Shown here piece after piece: positions 22,301-33,300 of a stretch of DNA of 64,000 nt. The stretch spans positions 96,784,914 through 96,848,913 of the forward strand of contig NC_059471.1 of assembly GCF_018139145.2 (NCBI RefSeq), given 5' to 3'. The position numbers and the translations under genes were made by a program. The notes under the pieces were generated by a model. That model was not told where the DNA came from. It did no database searches and worked only from the letters and a program-made list of their open reading frames with translations. Numbering within the stretch: the first letter of the stretch is position 1; the number at the start of each line of letters is the position of its first letter. The stretch comes from Gymnogyps californianus (taxonomy: Eukaryota; Chordata; Aves; Accipitriformes; Cathartidae).

Positions 22301-24299
22301 TGGTTTGGGCCACTGGTACCTCAACTTAATTCCTCCTTTCTTTTAGGAATACAAAAGAGCAACACTCTGACTGGCAGAGTGCAGTGAGGAAATTAGCTTA
22401 ATTGCTAAAGCAATAACACTTAATACAAAGCATGACACATGAATAAAAACCAGAAGAAAGGAGCCTCTAGCTGCAAAAAAAAGCTATATGAGGTTTTAAA
22501 ATGTTCCCTTGCGTGCATATATGCAGTGTTTTGTACAGTAACCATAAAAATGACATGGTTGTTTTAAACCTTTCAAGCACAAGCAACCTGTTTTGACTTT
22601 GTAGCGCTTGGTGAGTCATTAGAGAAACTGATCTTACTAAAAGCTTTGCCATTTCTCTTGTTCTTACTGAGATCACTAAAAAAAAGGCTCGGGTAAGATA
22701 CGTGCTGCAAAAACAAAATAATGTGCGTGTTCACTGTCTCCCGATCCCTGCCATGTGCTGGCTTGGGTAGCGGGCTTGCTCGCTCTTTGCCATCACCAGG
22801 CTAGGCACTGGCTCCAGAGTCACGCGTCTGAAACAGCCCCACTGCAAGCACAGTATGCTTCCTCCCTTCCTGCAAGTGCATGGGGAGGGGAAATGAGGGT
22901 ATCTTTTTGCTCATAAATAGGCTTAGACACTGCGTGATCTGGTGTAGCTGGTGGCTGTGCTGGCACCTGGCTGAGCTCAGTCCACCTGCCCATCCACCAG
23001 GTCCCAGCCACGGCATGCCTGGCTACGCTAAGCCTGTCGAGTCAGAGCTGCACATACAGGCACTGTGCCCGTCACAGGTCCCTGGGCTCATCCCCTGCCC
23101 AGGACCTGCCCACGGAGCCCTTTGGCCCTGCAGAGCCCCTGCTCTGTGCCATCCTGAGCCCGGGCCTCCACCTCGGCTGGTGCTGAGCTTCCCTTTGCAG
23201 CTGAGTTCTGCATGGGGAACAGCACAAATTAAAGCGAGAAGACAAAGACACCGGAAAGACTTTGTCCAGAGTCCATGATCACACCATTGCTCTCCTTAAT
23301 AATAAACCACCAGAAGTGAAAGCACTTTACAGGAAGAAAAGCAACGATTAACCTATAAATAAAGCATTGCATTCCTTCTCAATGTAGGGTTTTTTTTTTC
23401 CCCCAAGCAATCAATTAACGTTTCTGCAACAAAGAGGTTATCAACCCGTGAGTGGGAAAGGAGGGGTCTGATGTGAGTGTGAGGGGGTTATGCTGCAGAT
23501 GACATACTGCAGAAAGAAGCGTTCCCCACATCCACTTCTCCCACAAGATGCGGCACATTGAATCCAAAAAATGGGAGAGGTCCCTGCACTATGGGATCAT
23601 CTTATCTCTGAATCCAAACATCTGTGCATTTTATTTACTTATTTTTGAAGGCTGAATAAGCAGCTATGTGTGCAGAGAGGCAGCAGGGTATTCATTTGCT
23701 TTATTGTTCATACCTTCAATCTTACTCTGACGGGTTGTGTATGGTATCTTGCCGCTGTGTACCAGTGGACTCTTTCACGGTGTCTGAAAGCTCGTCAATA
23801 AAAATAACTGCAACAAGAAAGGAACAGCTTTCCTATTGTGCGGCACTTTCAAGTTATCTCTTGATAGCAAGTGGTCAGATGTCACCACTATAAAACCACA
23901 GTATTCTGAGATAATGTATAACCCGAACAATAAATCCAGTATTGTATTCCTAGTCTTTCACATCAGATATGCAAGACCCAGTGTCACTGCTTTTCCCTTC
24001 AGTTTAACCAGGGTTGGTCTGTCTGCTTAAGCTGAATGTTCTTCTGACTCCTACTCCTTTCTAAAACTAACCCACTTCATCTGCTGCCTGAATAAAAAGC
24101 TTCGCGTTAGTCACGACGTCTTCCTGCACTGTTTTATTCACAAAGTTTGACAGAAAAATACGTGTTATGAAACCAACTTTTAATGCTTGATGGAAATAGG
24201 TCCGAACCTGCCTGGGCAGCTGTCCTGTGAAACTGAAGGCAGCATTAAGGGCTCCAATGCATTTTCACCCTACTTTATGTGTTGCCAGGCTTAGGTACC

Positions 24300-25325
24300 C
24301 ACTGATCAGACCAAAGACCATCATGCTGGCTGGACCAAAGGCCCGTCAAAGCCAGTACTTCACCTCTGACAGTGGTCAATAGTAGGTGCATTGGGGGAGA
24401 AGAGGAGAATAGGGCAAGTAAACTGTGGTGATTCCCCCCACAGTGTGTTCCCACCTTGCCTCAATCTACTGCTTACAGAGTTCTCAAGCCAGATGTTGTG
24501 TTCACAGTTTTAATAGCTCTGGAAGTGTTTTTCTTCTAGGATTTTGGTCATTTTATGAAGCAATTCAGACTTTCCACCCCATAGCATCCTAAGTAATGAG
24601 TTAAACATATCCAATGATCATACAATGCATAAAACGCTTTCTTAATTTGCTTCAAATCTTCTGTCTGATAACACTGGAACAGGTTACCCAGAGAGGCTGT
24701 AGGATCTGCATCCTTGGAGGTATTCAAAACCAGGCAAGACAAAGCCATGATCTAAGCTGGCCCTGTTTAGAGAGAGGGTTGGACCAGATTACTTCCAGGG
24801 GTCCCTTTCAACCTAAATCATCCTGTCTTTAGAGCTTCTCAGGGTGTCCACCACCTTTTTTAGCAAGAAATACTGAAACACTTCTTTCTTTTCTTTCTTC
24901 TTATCCATTGACCATGTCATTCATGATCCCATGAAGCACCACAAACCAACAGCCCCTCTCCGCCCTTGCCAGGTCTCTCTTTTCCAGACTCAAGGGAGAT
25001 AATTTAATGTAGCCTCTCCCCATAGGAGAGGGTGGGGTGCTCCGTACCTTCGCTCACCCTTGCTGCCCTTCTCTGAACCTTTATTAATTCTACTTCATCA
25101 CTTCTGAGGCAGGGAGGAGGGACCAGAACTCCCTGCAGAGTTTAAGAGGTGAGCAAACCAGGCACCTTCTACTATGGGAAAGTGGTATTTCCAGACTATC
25201 AGCTAAACTTCTTCTAATAATCCCAGTCTGGTCAACTTTTTGAGAGCCATGAACCAACATTTTCTCCATAATGACTCCTATTTCTCTTTCTTGAACTTGT
25301 TCTTGATTGTAGTCCCATCTTATAG
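24300..25325 (-). mobile_element. Ancient CR1 LINE fragment, split by a younger CR1
   Basis: The plus strand follows in order the reverse complement of an old CR1 type common in turtles, crocodilians and birds. It runs from GATCAGACCAAAG and GACAGTGGTCAATAG, through ATAGCTCTGGAAG and a degraded ATGCATTGTGTGAA-like segment, to TTCATGATCCC, GTCTCTCTTTTCCAGACT, TGCTGCCCTTCTCTGAACC, GACCAGAACTCC, AAGTGGTA and ATAATGACTCCTATTTCTC. The collinearity is good although each block is diverged. The colinear match is broken at about 24668-24835 by an opposite-strand CR1 and resumes after it. The segment corresponds to the 3' part of the LINE; no intact reverse-transcriptase frame remains. Confidence 0.7.
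24668..24835 (+). mobile_element. Younger CR1 LINE 3' end nested in the older CR1
   Basis: The plus strand reads CACTGGAACAGGTTACCC, GAGAGGCTGT, CCTTGGAGGTATTCAA, a segment resembling GGTTGGACCAGAT, then TCCCTTTCAACCTAAATCAT. This is the standard order of the last ~165 bp of an avian CR1. The usual terminal ATTCTATG repeats are degraded (CATCCTGTC). It is truncated at its 5' end, as most CR1 copies are, and lies inside the older minus-strand CR1 in the opposite orientation, so it inserted later. Confidence 0.85.
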
Positions 25326-26019
25326 CATCCTCACTCCTGTCCTTCCGCCATGACTCCTCTTCACCCTTGCACTTCCCCATCAGTTGGGCAACATCGGTGT
25401 TTGTGGGGGTGTATGGTAAACCAGACAGTCTCAGCAGCAGCTATCACCGCACTAGAAAACTCTAACTTGGAGGGGAAGGCTGCGGCTCCTTGGCAGCCTC
25501 AGTCAGCATGGCTGCTGGCCACCGCAGTCACTTCTGCTGCCCTGCCCTCTGCCCCACAGCCCTGTCCCTCTCCTGCAGCACCTCCAGGGCCCCTCTGACA
25601 GCCTCCTGCCATGCTTCAGAGCTCTCCTCAGCAGAAACTATCCCCGCAAAAAACAAGTAACAGGTAGTTTTCTTCCATGTTAACACCTCAAAACGGCTCT
25701 GCGAAGGAGCAGAGAACATCCGAGCCAACGTAGGGGATGGAGCGGGACTGTGAGAGAGGGGCAGACGGCGGCACCGCACTGCAGCAGCAGCCGTTACATC
25801 AGCTTAGGCTGCCGTGGGACTGCAGCTGTGTACACGCTTGTCGGAGAGGAGCCCGTGGAAGCTCATAGCCTGAGGAAGGAAGCTGCTAATGAGCATCTTT
25901 CCTTCTTCCCTTTCTCACATACAAAAGTACAATTCTTTTAATGGTAACTGATAATAACTATAATATGTCATGATTACACCACATTTTTTCCCAGCAAATC
26001 CTTGTTGGCTTTACATAAA
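25326..26019. other. Non-coding stretch with a CpG-rich patch
   Basis: No supportable gene. About 25630-25860 holds some fourteen CpG sites in 230 bp of roughly 55% GC, with CAG-rich wording at 25780-25795. Frames on both strands are short and unrecognised. The patch could be a weak CpG island or an untranslated exon of an unseen transcript, but the sequence alone does not show this. Confidence 0.4.
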
Positions 26020-26170
26020 GTCTGTCCTCACACAAAGTGTGAGGTATATAACATAGAAGGCTGTCTTACAGATAAATAAAGTGAAATTCAGGGAACTAAA
26101 ACTATGTGATTGAGTTCACACACTCCGTTAGGAGCAGGCAAGAAACAGGACTTAAAGGTCTCAGCCTTCA
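26020..26170 (-). mobile_element. Probable MIR-type SINE relic (minus strand)
   Basis: The plus strand has blocks in MIR reverse-complement order: a TTACA...GTGAGGTATATAACAT segment, CTTACAGATAAATAAAG for the usual TTTACAGATGAGGAAAC, GTGATTGAGTTCACACA for the TGACTTGCCCAAGGTCACACA block, and AAACAGGACTTAAAGGTCTC for the terminal block. Divergence is strong and the ends are approximate. Confidence 0.5.
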
Positions 26171-26447
26171 TTAATGTCTTTAAACACTAGAAATACTGCT
26201 CATACAGAAGGAAGAATTCCTCCATGCAATACTGCTGGGGAGGAGAGTGAGGAGAAGCCTGATGCAGCTGTCTGAAGTAGATACCTAATTCCTATTTGTG
26301 CTTTTCAGGTACCTTATCAATAACCTTATCTTGTAGTATCTGGAGCCTTTCTTCCAGTTTCTCTTCCCTAAGTAGGATGGCTCAGGTTAGATGCCTCACA
26401 CAGATTGGAAAAACAATTTTCTGTCTGGGCCAGACTACTCCCCTTTT

Positions 26448-26507
26448 TCAGATTTCTCTTCAGAAATCCCTTCAGACTTCTCTTCTGATTTCTCTTCAGA
26501 AATCTGA
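26448..26507. repeat. Short direct repeat forming an inverted pair
   Basis: GATTTCTCTTCAGAAATC occurs exactly at 26451-26468 and again at 26487-26504, 36 bp apart. The outer arms TCAGATTTCT (26448-26457) and AGAAATCTGA (26498-26507) are perfect reverse complements, so a hairpin is possible. It looks like a local slippage duplication. Confidence 0.8.
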
Positions 26508-27249
26508 AATAGATAAGCCCTGCTTTTCTAATAGGTAAGAGGACATCTTCCTCCCAGCCAAGGGTCTCTGCTCTCCAGCTATGGCCCCTGCTAGCAATCT
26601 TCATGGGCCTGAGTCAGGAAAGCATTTCAACATTTTAATACATCTATCCCCGTTCAGGAAAGCACTGCAGTCAAGAACATTTGCACTCACTTGCAGACCC
26701 CCTGTACTGTCAATGAACTCTTGTAGAAAACGAGTATCATACCCACAAGGCAATAAAGCAGCGTAAGTGTAACATAATTGGTGGGACTTCCATGTTTGTC
26801 TAAAGTTTTAAATAGTCCATATTTTTATATCATATGACTTCGAAAATGATATTTGTTCAGGTAATTAGAGACTGTACTGTCACAAGGGAGCCAAATTCAG
26901 ACTCTGTGTGCAACCTGAACATTGTTGTTTCCTGGCATCTGCTTAAAATACATTCTTAGTGCACTCTTTTATAGATTTCTTTCCCCCTCTTCTATTCAAT
27001 ATTCTAAGGTATTGTGAAAGTAAAAAAAGATGCCGAGAGAAAAAAAGAAACTATTCTCCTAAAACCTATGGCAGTGCCAATCCTACATACCTCTAAACAA
27101 CAGCAGGAGAGAAGGTCTTTTTCTGCACACTCTGGGAGCTATAACCACACCAAAGACAATATCATCAACAACCATTTCTAGCTTTGCAGAACCTGATCAC
27201 AACTTGAACTGCCATCGGGAACTTAGACTGTTCCACCAAATGCTTTCCA

Positions 27250-27370
27250 CCGGTAGATCCCAAAGTGAGTTAGGAAGAAAGGCAAGTATTACTGTCCCCT
27301 TTTCACACACACAAGGGTACTGGTTTCCAAAGAAGTGAAGGGAGGTATCTTGAGAAGAGAGGTCAGGAGC
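27250..27370 (-). mobile_element. Possible MIR-type SINE relic (minus strand)
   Basis: GGTAGATCCCAAAGTGA followed by GCAAGTATTACTGTCCCCTTTTCACA resembles the MIR reverse-complement blocks for the TAGATCTCAAAG and GTATTATTATCCCCATTTTACA segments. The remainder is too degraded to follow, so this is a weak call. Confidence 0.35.
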
Positions 27371-30300
27371 AGTAAGCCATGGAAAAGCACAAGGCTCACC
27401 TAAATCCCAAACCAGAACATGACCATCCCCTGGAGTATGCTGCCTCCTATGGAGTTTTCCATCATCAGAGGACACCCTACCACCCTGTTAAAGCACCCCA
27501 CTCCATTCCAGTAAAAGCAAGAAGAATAAGATGGAGGCCCTTCTCATTCCTAATCATTTTTTTTCTGCTCTGTAGTTGACTTACATGTAAACCACAGCCT
27601 ACTTTTGCACCAAACGTTGCTAAAAAGGAATGGTGACACTTGTGCGCTGAGCACCATAGCTCTGACTCAGCCCAGGCCCACTGGACCTTTAGACCATGAC
27701 TGCTCTAAGGCAGCACTGGGGCCTCTGATGGACACCCGAAGCAGGGCTCCAACCACACTGCAGCACCTCTTTCTCCGTGCATTGATCATGGAGGACATGA
27801 TGATGGCTCCCATTGCTCCTCCAAAATGACCAGGCAAAGACAAATCGGGTTTCAATTTCAGTTTGATTTCAGGCTGCTCTGCACGTGACTGCATATTGTA
27901 CTTCCCATAAGAAAAAGCAAGAGCTTTCCCTAGGCTCTCCCAGGAAGGCCTTGTCCTGAAATCATTGCAGAGAAGACAGCTGTACAAATCGTTTTTCTAT
28001 TAACAAAAACATGATGTGCAGAGCAACATGCTCGGCTCCAGAACCCAAAGATAAGGCAGGATGCGGGAATTGCCTCCCACCCTGGCCACGAACCCAGAAC
28101 CACATCCTCTCTCTCAGGAATGACCTGCTGTTTTTTCCTCTGTTGCCTACTACAGACCACGAGAATGGTGGACGTCCCACTCCAGCCTGAAAGGAATTGT
28201 TTACCCTGTTATGAATACCATGCCTCGGCAAAGTGGGATTTTTTAGCAGCCCACAACTAGTCGAATCACAGCTTCTGTAACCGGAGTGCAGAGATGCACT
28301 CCTGCTCTGCGAGGGCTCCCTTCCCATCCTGCAGCAGTTTTCTGCTTCTGATAGTTCAACAATGTGGTCTTCAAAATAAAGAAATACAAATGCAACCACT
28401 TTTCCGCCCCTCTTGTTTTTAACCAGACAATGGTCTTTTCATATCCCCCAGATTAAAATATGATAAGATGGCTTTGCTTAAACCTGTACACTAATATACA
28501 TATTTTCATGCTGAGACAATGTTTAATAAGCTCAGTCCTGCCTAACTGAACAATTTCCATCCAACAGGCATTGCTGAGGTAGGTTTGCAGTGACTTAAAC
28601 CCAAACCTGAAAAGAATTACCTGGATACCCTTCATTATTATGGCAGCATCCCTAGTAAACAGGGAATCATGGTTGGAGTTATAACAACACTATGTTGACT
28701 CCCATCTTCCTGTATCAGTAATCCCACTAAAGCCCAGGACAAGTCTATCCTTAGGTGAGCAACTAGTGAGCATTCAATACCACTGGCATTCAGTTAGCAG
28801 CTCTTGTGCAAGCTCTGGAGGGGCTCAATTTCTACAGTGAGTATTATTGTCCCTAAAATAGGACAAAACTCCATGAAGAGCAAGCCTTTTTAGAGCTGTG
28901 AGGGAGTCATACTCTCATCTATTCTAACAAAAAGATGAGCCCAGAACAATCAGAGTTGACAATATAAACTAATCCCTCTTAATATTTGTCTTGCAGTTTA
29001 ATCTCAAATGCCACTAACCTACATTTGTTTAAAAACAATCAACTGGTCTCTATTTCAATAGTGGTTTTGTATGCTCTAGAATCAATTTTCCCTATTTGTA
29101 CTCTCTTCCATCCCTTCACGAGTTTAATCGCCTTATTTAAAAATGTGCAAGAACTATAAATATCAGAAAAAGCAAACCTTTGAGCCAAGAGGCTGAGTGG
29201 AGACATGCATATCAGCACACACATTTCCTGAGTAATAGCACACTACGCAGTTTGTAAAATGCAATTACGCAGTAGCAACTCTTATCAGGAAACGTATTTA
29301 CAATGATTCCTTGTAGCAATAGATCAAAGAACTTATTTTACTGACCTATATCTGTACTTAATTTTACAGCGGTTTCTTACATAAATAAGCAAATAGTCTT
29401 CCTTTTTCTGAATAATTTCCTACTAATGGACAGCAGTTTTCCTGACATAGATGCTTTGCAAAGATTAATTTTTGAAAACTAAAACTGGTGTCTGAATTTA
29501 ATATAACTCATCATTGGAAAATTGCAGACATCTGAAACATTGTCTGTCTGTAGAGGAAAAGAGCAGCAGTACACACAATGAGGCCACCGTCCCGAGAAGA
29601 AACTAGCGGGTGGCCTTATCACAGAAATAGCTAGATTTTTTTTCTCTTGTCTATTTTCTCTTCTGTCTCTACCCACCCATAAAACTGTCAAGAAAAGTGT
29701 AAGTAACATCCAGCCAGCAGAGGAGGACTGAGGAGCATGGAAGGTCCCCAAATCCTGGCTCCCACTCCTTTAGCACCCAGGGGTGCGCAGTGTTTCTCTG
29801 CTTCCCAGCCACCCAACCAGACTGCCATTGAGACAGGACTTTCAGTACAGCTGAGCAGCCAATGACCGCTCCTTTGTGGGGGATTTAAAACATTTTGTTT
29901 CCATTCTGCTTTTAAAAATCCCCACAGTGTAAGGGCTCCCCATGCAGGATACATCACCTCTGGACTGCTGCCCTCCGTGCAGCCCTACTCATTTAAGGGC
30001 CCTGAATCATTTGGCTGCTTCAGTGCAGTCAGGAATACCTGCAAGCACATTTGCAGCAATTAGCAGCATGCTCCAGACAGCATCAGCTGTGGTTTTCTGT
30101 GATTATTTGTGCCAAGAGCAGCTGGGCTGAGAAGAAGAGCCACAGGGATGAAGCTTTATTGAAGACTGAGTGAGAAGGTCCAAGTCCACACAGCAGCCCA
30201 AGGAACCCGTCCTTCTATCTCCTATTCTCTAGAGCTGCTATGGAACTTTCTACAAAATATTTTGTGTTACAAAATGTTGACTTAATAAAAACAGGTTCTT

Positions 30301-33300
30301 ATGGAAATCTAGCTGTTAAAATGAAACTTTCAGCAAAAATAACAGCTTCTGTTGCTCTAGGAGCCAACATATCTACTCTGCCGGAGTTGGACTAGGGGTT
30401 TCAGTTTCAGGACTAGGTGTGATCCTGACCAGCATCGTTAAATAGAACGGAGAAAGCATCTTCTCCAAGCCCACCCACTGGAGTAGTGTCCACTTTTTAT
30501 AAATAAAAAACGCTTGAAGCAGGAGCATGCATCTGAGTCGCCCTCATCCCAGAGGAGTGCTCAAACCCACACCCACACAGACAACATCTCTTAGAGAAGC
30601 GCAAGCAACTTATATGGCCAGAGATATTTAAGGAGACCCATCACAGAGCAGCTGATGGACTGGTGTATTTGGAGAACACTTGTAGAGATCTGCTTCATCC
30701 CAGAACAGCATGGGAGCATTTCCCACCCAGCTCTGTTGTCTAAATTTGTTCTTGAAAATGGCAGAACCAGTTACACTACGGTTTCCTTTGACAAATTTAA
30801 AAGCAGAGTGGCAAAATGAGAAATCTTGGATTATCTCAATAATTACCGCTAATCCATTACAGCTAATCCAAAAATGCAGGACATGCATTTGTGTTAACTC
30901 ATCTTTCAGGCAAGAAGTTTTCTATGTCTGGCACAGGCTTCATTTAGGTGGAAAAACAAGTCATCTAACTTGTTTAAGTTAATAACATCAGAGGAAGAAA
31001 ATAACCAATGCAAGTCCAAATTGTGAAGGAATTTTGTGGATTTGAAATAGTTTTACATGCCAGCAAAACCAAAATATCATCTGCAAGCTTCACAAAACCC
31101 TGAACTCAACTATCCCTAGTCTGTGGTTATTATGGGAAAAGACACGATACATTTATTAGTCGAATTGCGTGTGGAGGTTGATCTGTGTCAGCAGACACTG
31201 CCATATGTGGCTGGCTTTCCTGTCATTTCTTACATAGATGCTCTGAAGTCTCTGAGTGACACTTACCAAGCTGTGCAGGAGAGTGTCACGCATGTCCCAT
31301 TAATTCTAAGAGGAGACGTGTCACTGCACTTTTTTTGAAAATTTCCATCATAACTTACATTGTCTAAGCATTTTGCATTTTCAATGAGTGGTGACACAGA
31401 AGTAGAACAAAAACTGATTATGCTTAATATCTGAGCTTGCAGAATGTTTGAAGAAGTTATTTTTGCTTGACAGAAGGAAAGAAGCTGCCAGTCAACAAAG
31501 GCAACCATGGTTTGGAGTGCTGAAGTATAGTTTATATCTGTATCTACCTATTTCAAGTAAAGATCCCTTTTAGTGTTGTTCTGGGAGGAAGACTGGTTTG
31601 GGAGGCTGGTTTATTGACTGATTATTTTCTTTAACCCAGGATATTTCAATGTTTGCATTATGGACCCAGAAACATACACCTTGGAGGGACAGGAGCAATT
31701 TCCTAGTTCAGGGGTTCTGCAGTCACACAGGAAAAGCATTCAAGAACTGAGGACAAATGTCACCCAATTCGTGGCACTCGTCCCTGCCCTTGCAGGTGCC
31801 TCCTGAAGAGAAGCAGCCTCACCTCAAGTACCACAACGGCTCTCATTCCAGGGGGACACACTATTGATGAACAACAGTTACCAAGGTAATCAAAACATTT
31901 GGACTCAATTTCCCTGAGAATAGAGAAGGCCACATAAGCTGGAAAATATGGGCCAGTAGTTTTAAGTAAGTGGAAAATGATTAAAATATTTTAGACACGG
32001 TTTAAAAACACTTGCCAAATTATTTTTGTTTAAAAACAGAAAGGCGGCCACTGTACCTTGTTATCTTCTACAAGCCAGGCTGTCTGGCCATGCTCCCTTC
32101 ATGCAACACCTCACAATAGTCTTTACTACTGTTATTATTAACTTTAATAAAGACTTTTTTTAATGAAAAAAAAAAATTCCCAGCTACCAGAACATTAAAA
32201 AAAGTTTTAGTTACTACTGTTAACATAGAAAGTGATGTTTAAAATGATCTGTTAATCCATATGTGCTAAACTGTGCTTTGAAATGTGTTAATGTGAGTTA
32301 ACTAACGCATTTTGAAAATACCACCATTTATTTTCTCAGTCCACATATGTCCTACGGGAGTTCATGAAAAAGAAAGGAGGAGGCCCAACATGTTAAAAAA
32401 AATCCAACAGATGCTGATGGATATAGTGGTCCCAAAGAGGCCACTGTTGTCCATACTAGCAATATATGGCTTAAGCTTCCTTTTACATTGGGATGGTGGG
32501 GAAGGAGAGGGTCTGTGATGTGCTGTATAATTTAATGTCAGGCAAACTGTAGCCTATTTTGGAGACCAGAACCTAGCATTTGTAATAATCAGGTTGTTCA
32601 TTTAACTTGTACTGGCTTACTAAGTAAAGTAAATTAAAGACTGAGGTGGCAACAATGATAAGCAGTAAATTTGTTTGTTCAGTAGGGAGCTGAAACGTGT
32701 CGGCTCATGCTTTGATCAAGTTAAATTGAGAGGTTTCAAAGTACACACAGGAAATGTTCCAACAGACAAACTTTGTCCCTGGAGGTTCGTCCTAGCCACT
32801 TTTCAGCCTTCTGCACTCTGTTATCTGTTTCGGCAATTCTGTAACTTTAAACTCAGAGAATCCATGGAGAAAAGTGACAGTGATAAAGGTCAAGAGTTGA
32901 CTTCTAGGGTGATGGACAACACAAAGTCTTGGTCTTAAGAGACAGACTATTGGGCAGTTGTTGGTCCTTTACAAACAAACAAAAAAAAGGACAAGAAATG
33001 GAAAATTAGGTGGTTTTAAAAAACATTTGCTTTAAATGAAGTTAAGGTGGTAAATCACTACTGCAAAGCAGTATCCCCACGTGCTGTGGAGATCAGTACT
33101 ACGAAATCTGGCTCCTGAAAGACCCGAGCCTCAGACTTGACTGACTTCAGATCAAAGAAGGAACAAGCTTTCCCTGAAATGCTCCCCATAGACAGGCGTT
33201 TATAAATAAACACATTCTTACAAGTGGGTTCTCCGCTGTCTGAAATGGTGCCTGTTCGCACTACAGCCTACCCCTCTGTGAGATCACTACCTGGCAGGTT

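Larger units (their letters stand above)
14776..24299. other. Long non-coding stretch
   Basis: No supportable gene. It holds a purine-rich tract (15151-15310), an A26 run (16534-16559), a CpG-retaining block (16735-16920) and two G runs at 19331-19348. The segments at 20380-20860 and 22800-23280 are more GC-rich and carry overlapping open frames on both strands without recognisable domains. Confidence 0.55.

Noticed and set aside
22330..22350. Polypyrimidine tract ending in TTTTAG, resembling a splice acceptor
   Set aside because: The sequence after it meets stop codons within a few codons in the tried frame, and no matching donor or conserved exon is evident.
22880..23278. 132-codon plus-strand frame with a hydrophobic start
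   Set aside because: Pro-rich low-complexity peptide from a GC-rich patch, with minus-strand frames open over the same DNA and no known domain or splice context.
28800..28870. Possible MIR relic (GTGAGTATTATTGTCCCTAAAATAGG)
   Set aside because: Only one block resembles the family and the neighbouring blocks are missing, so chance similarity is likely.
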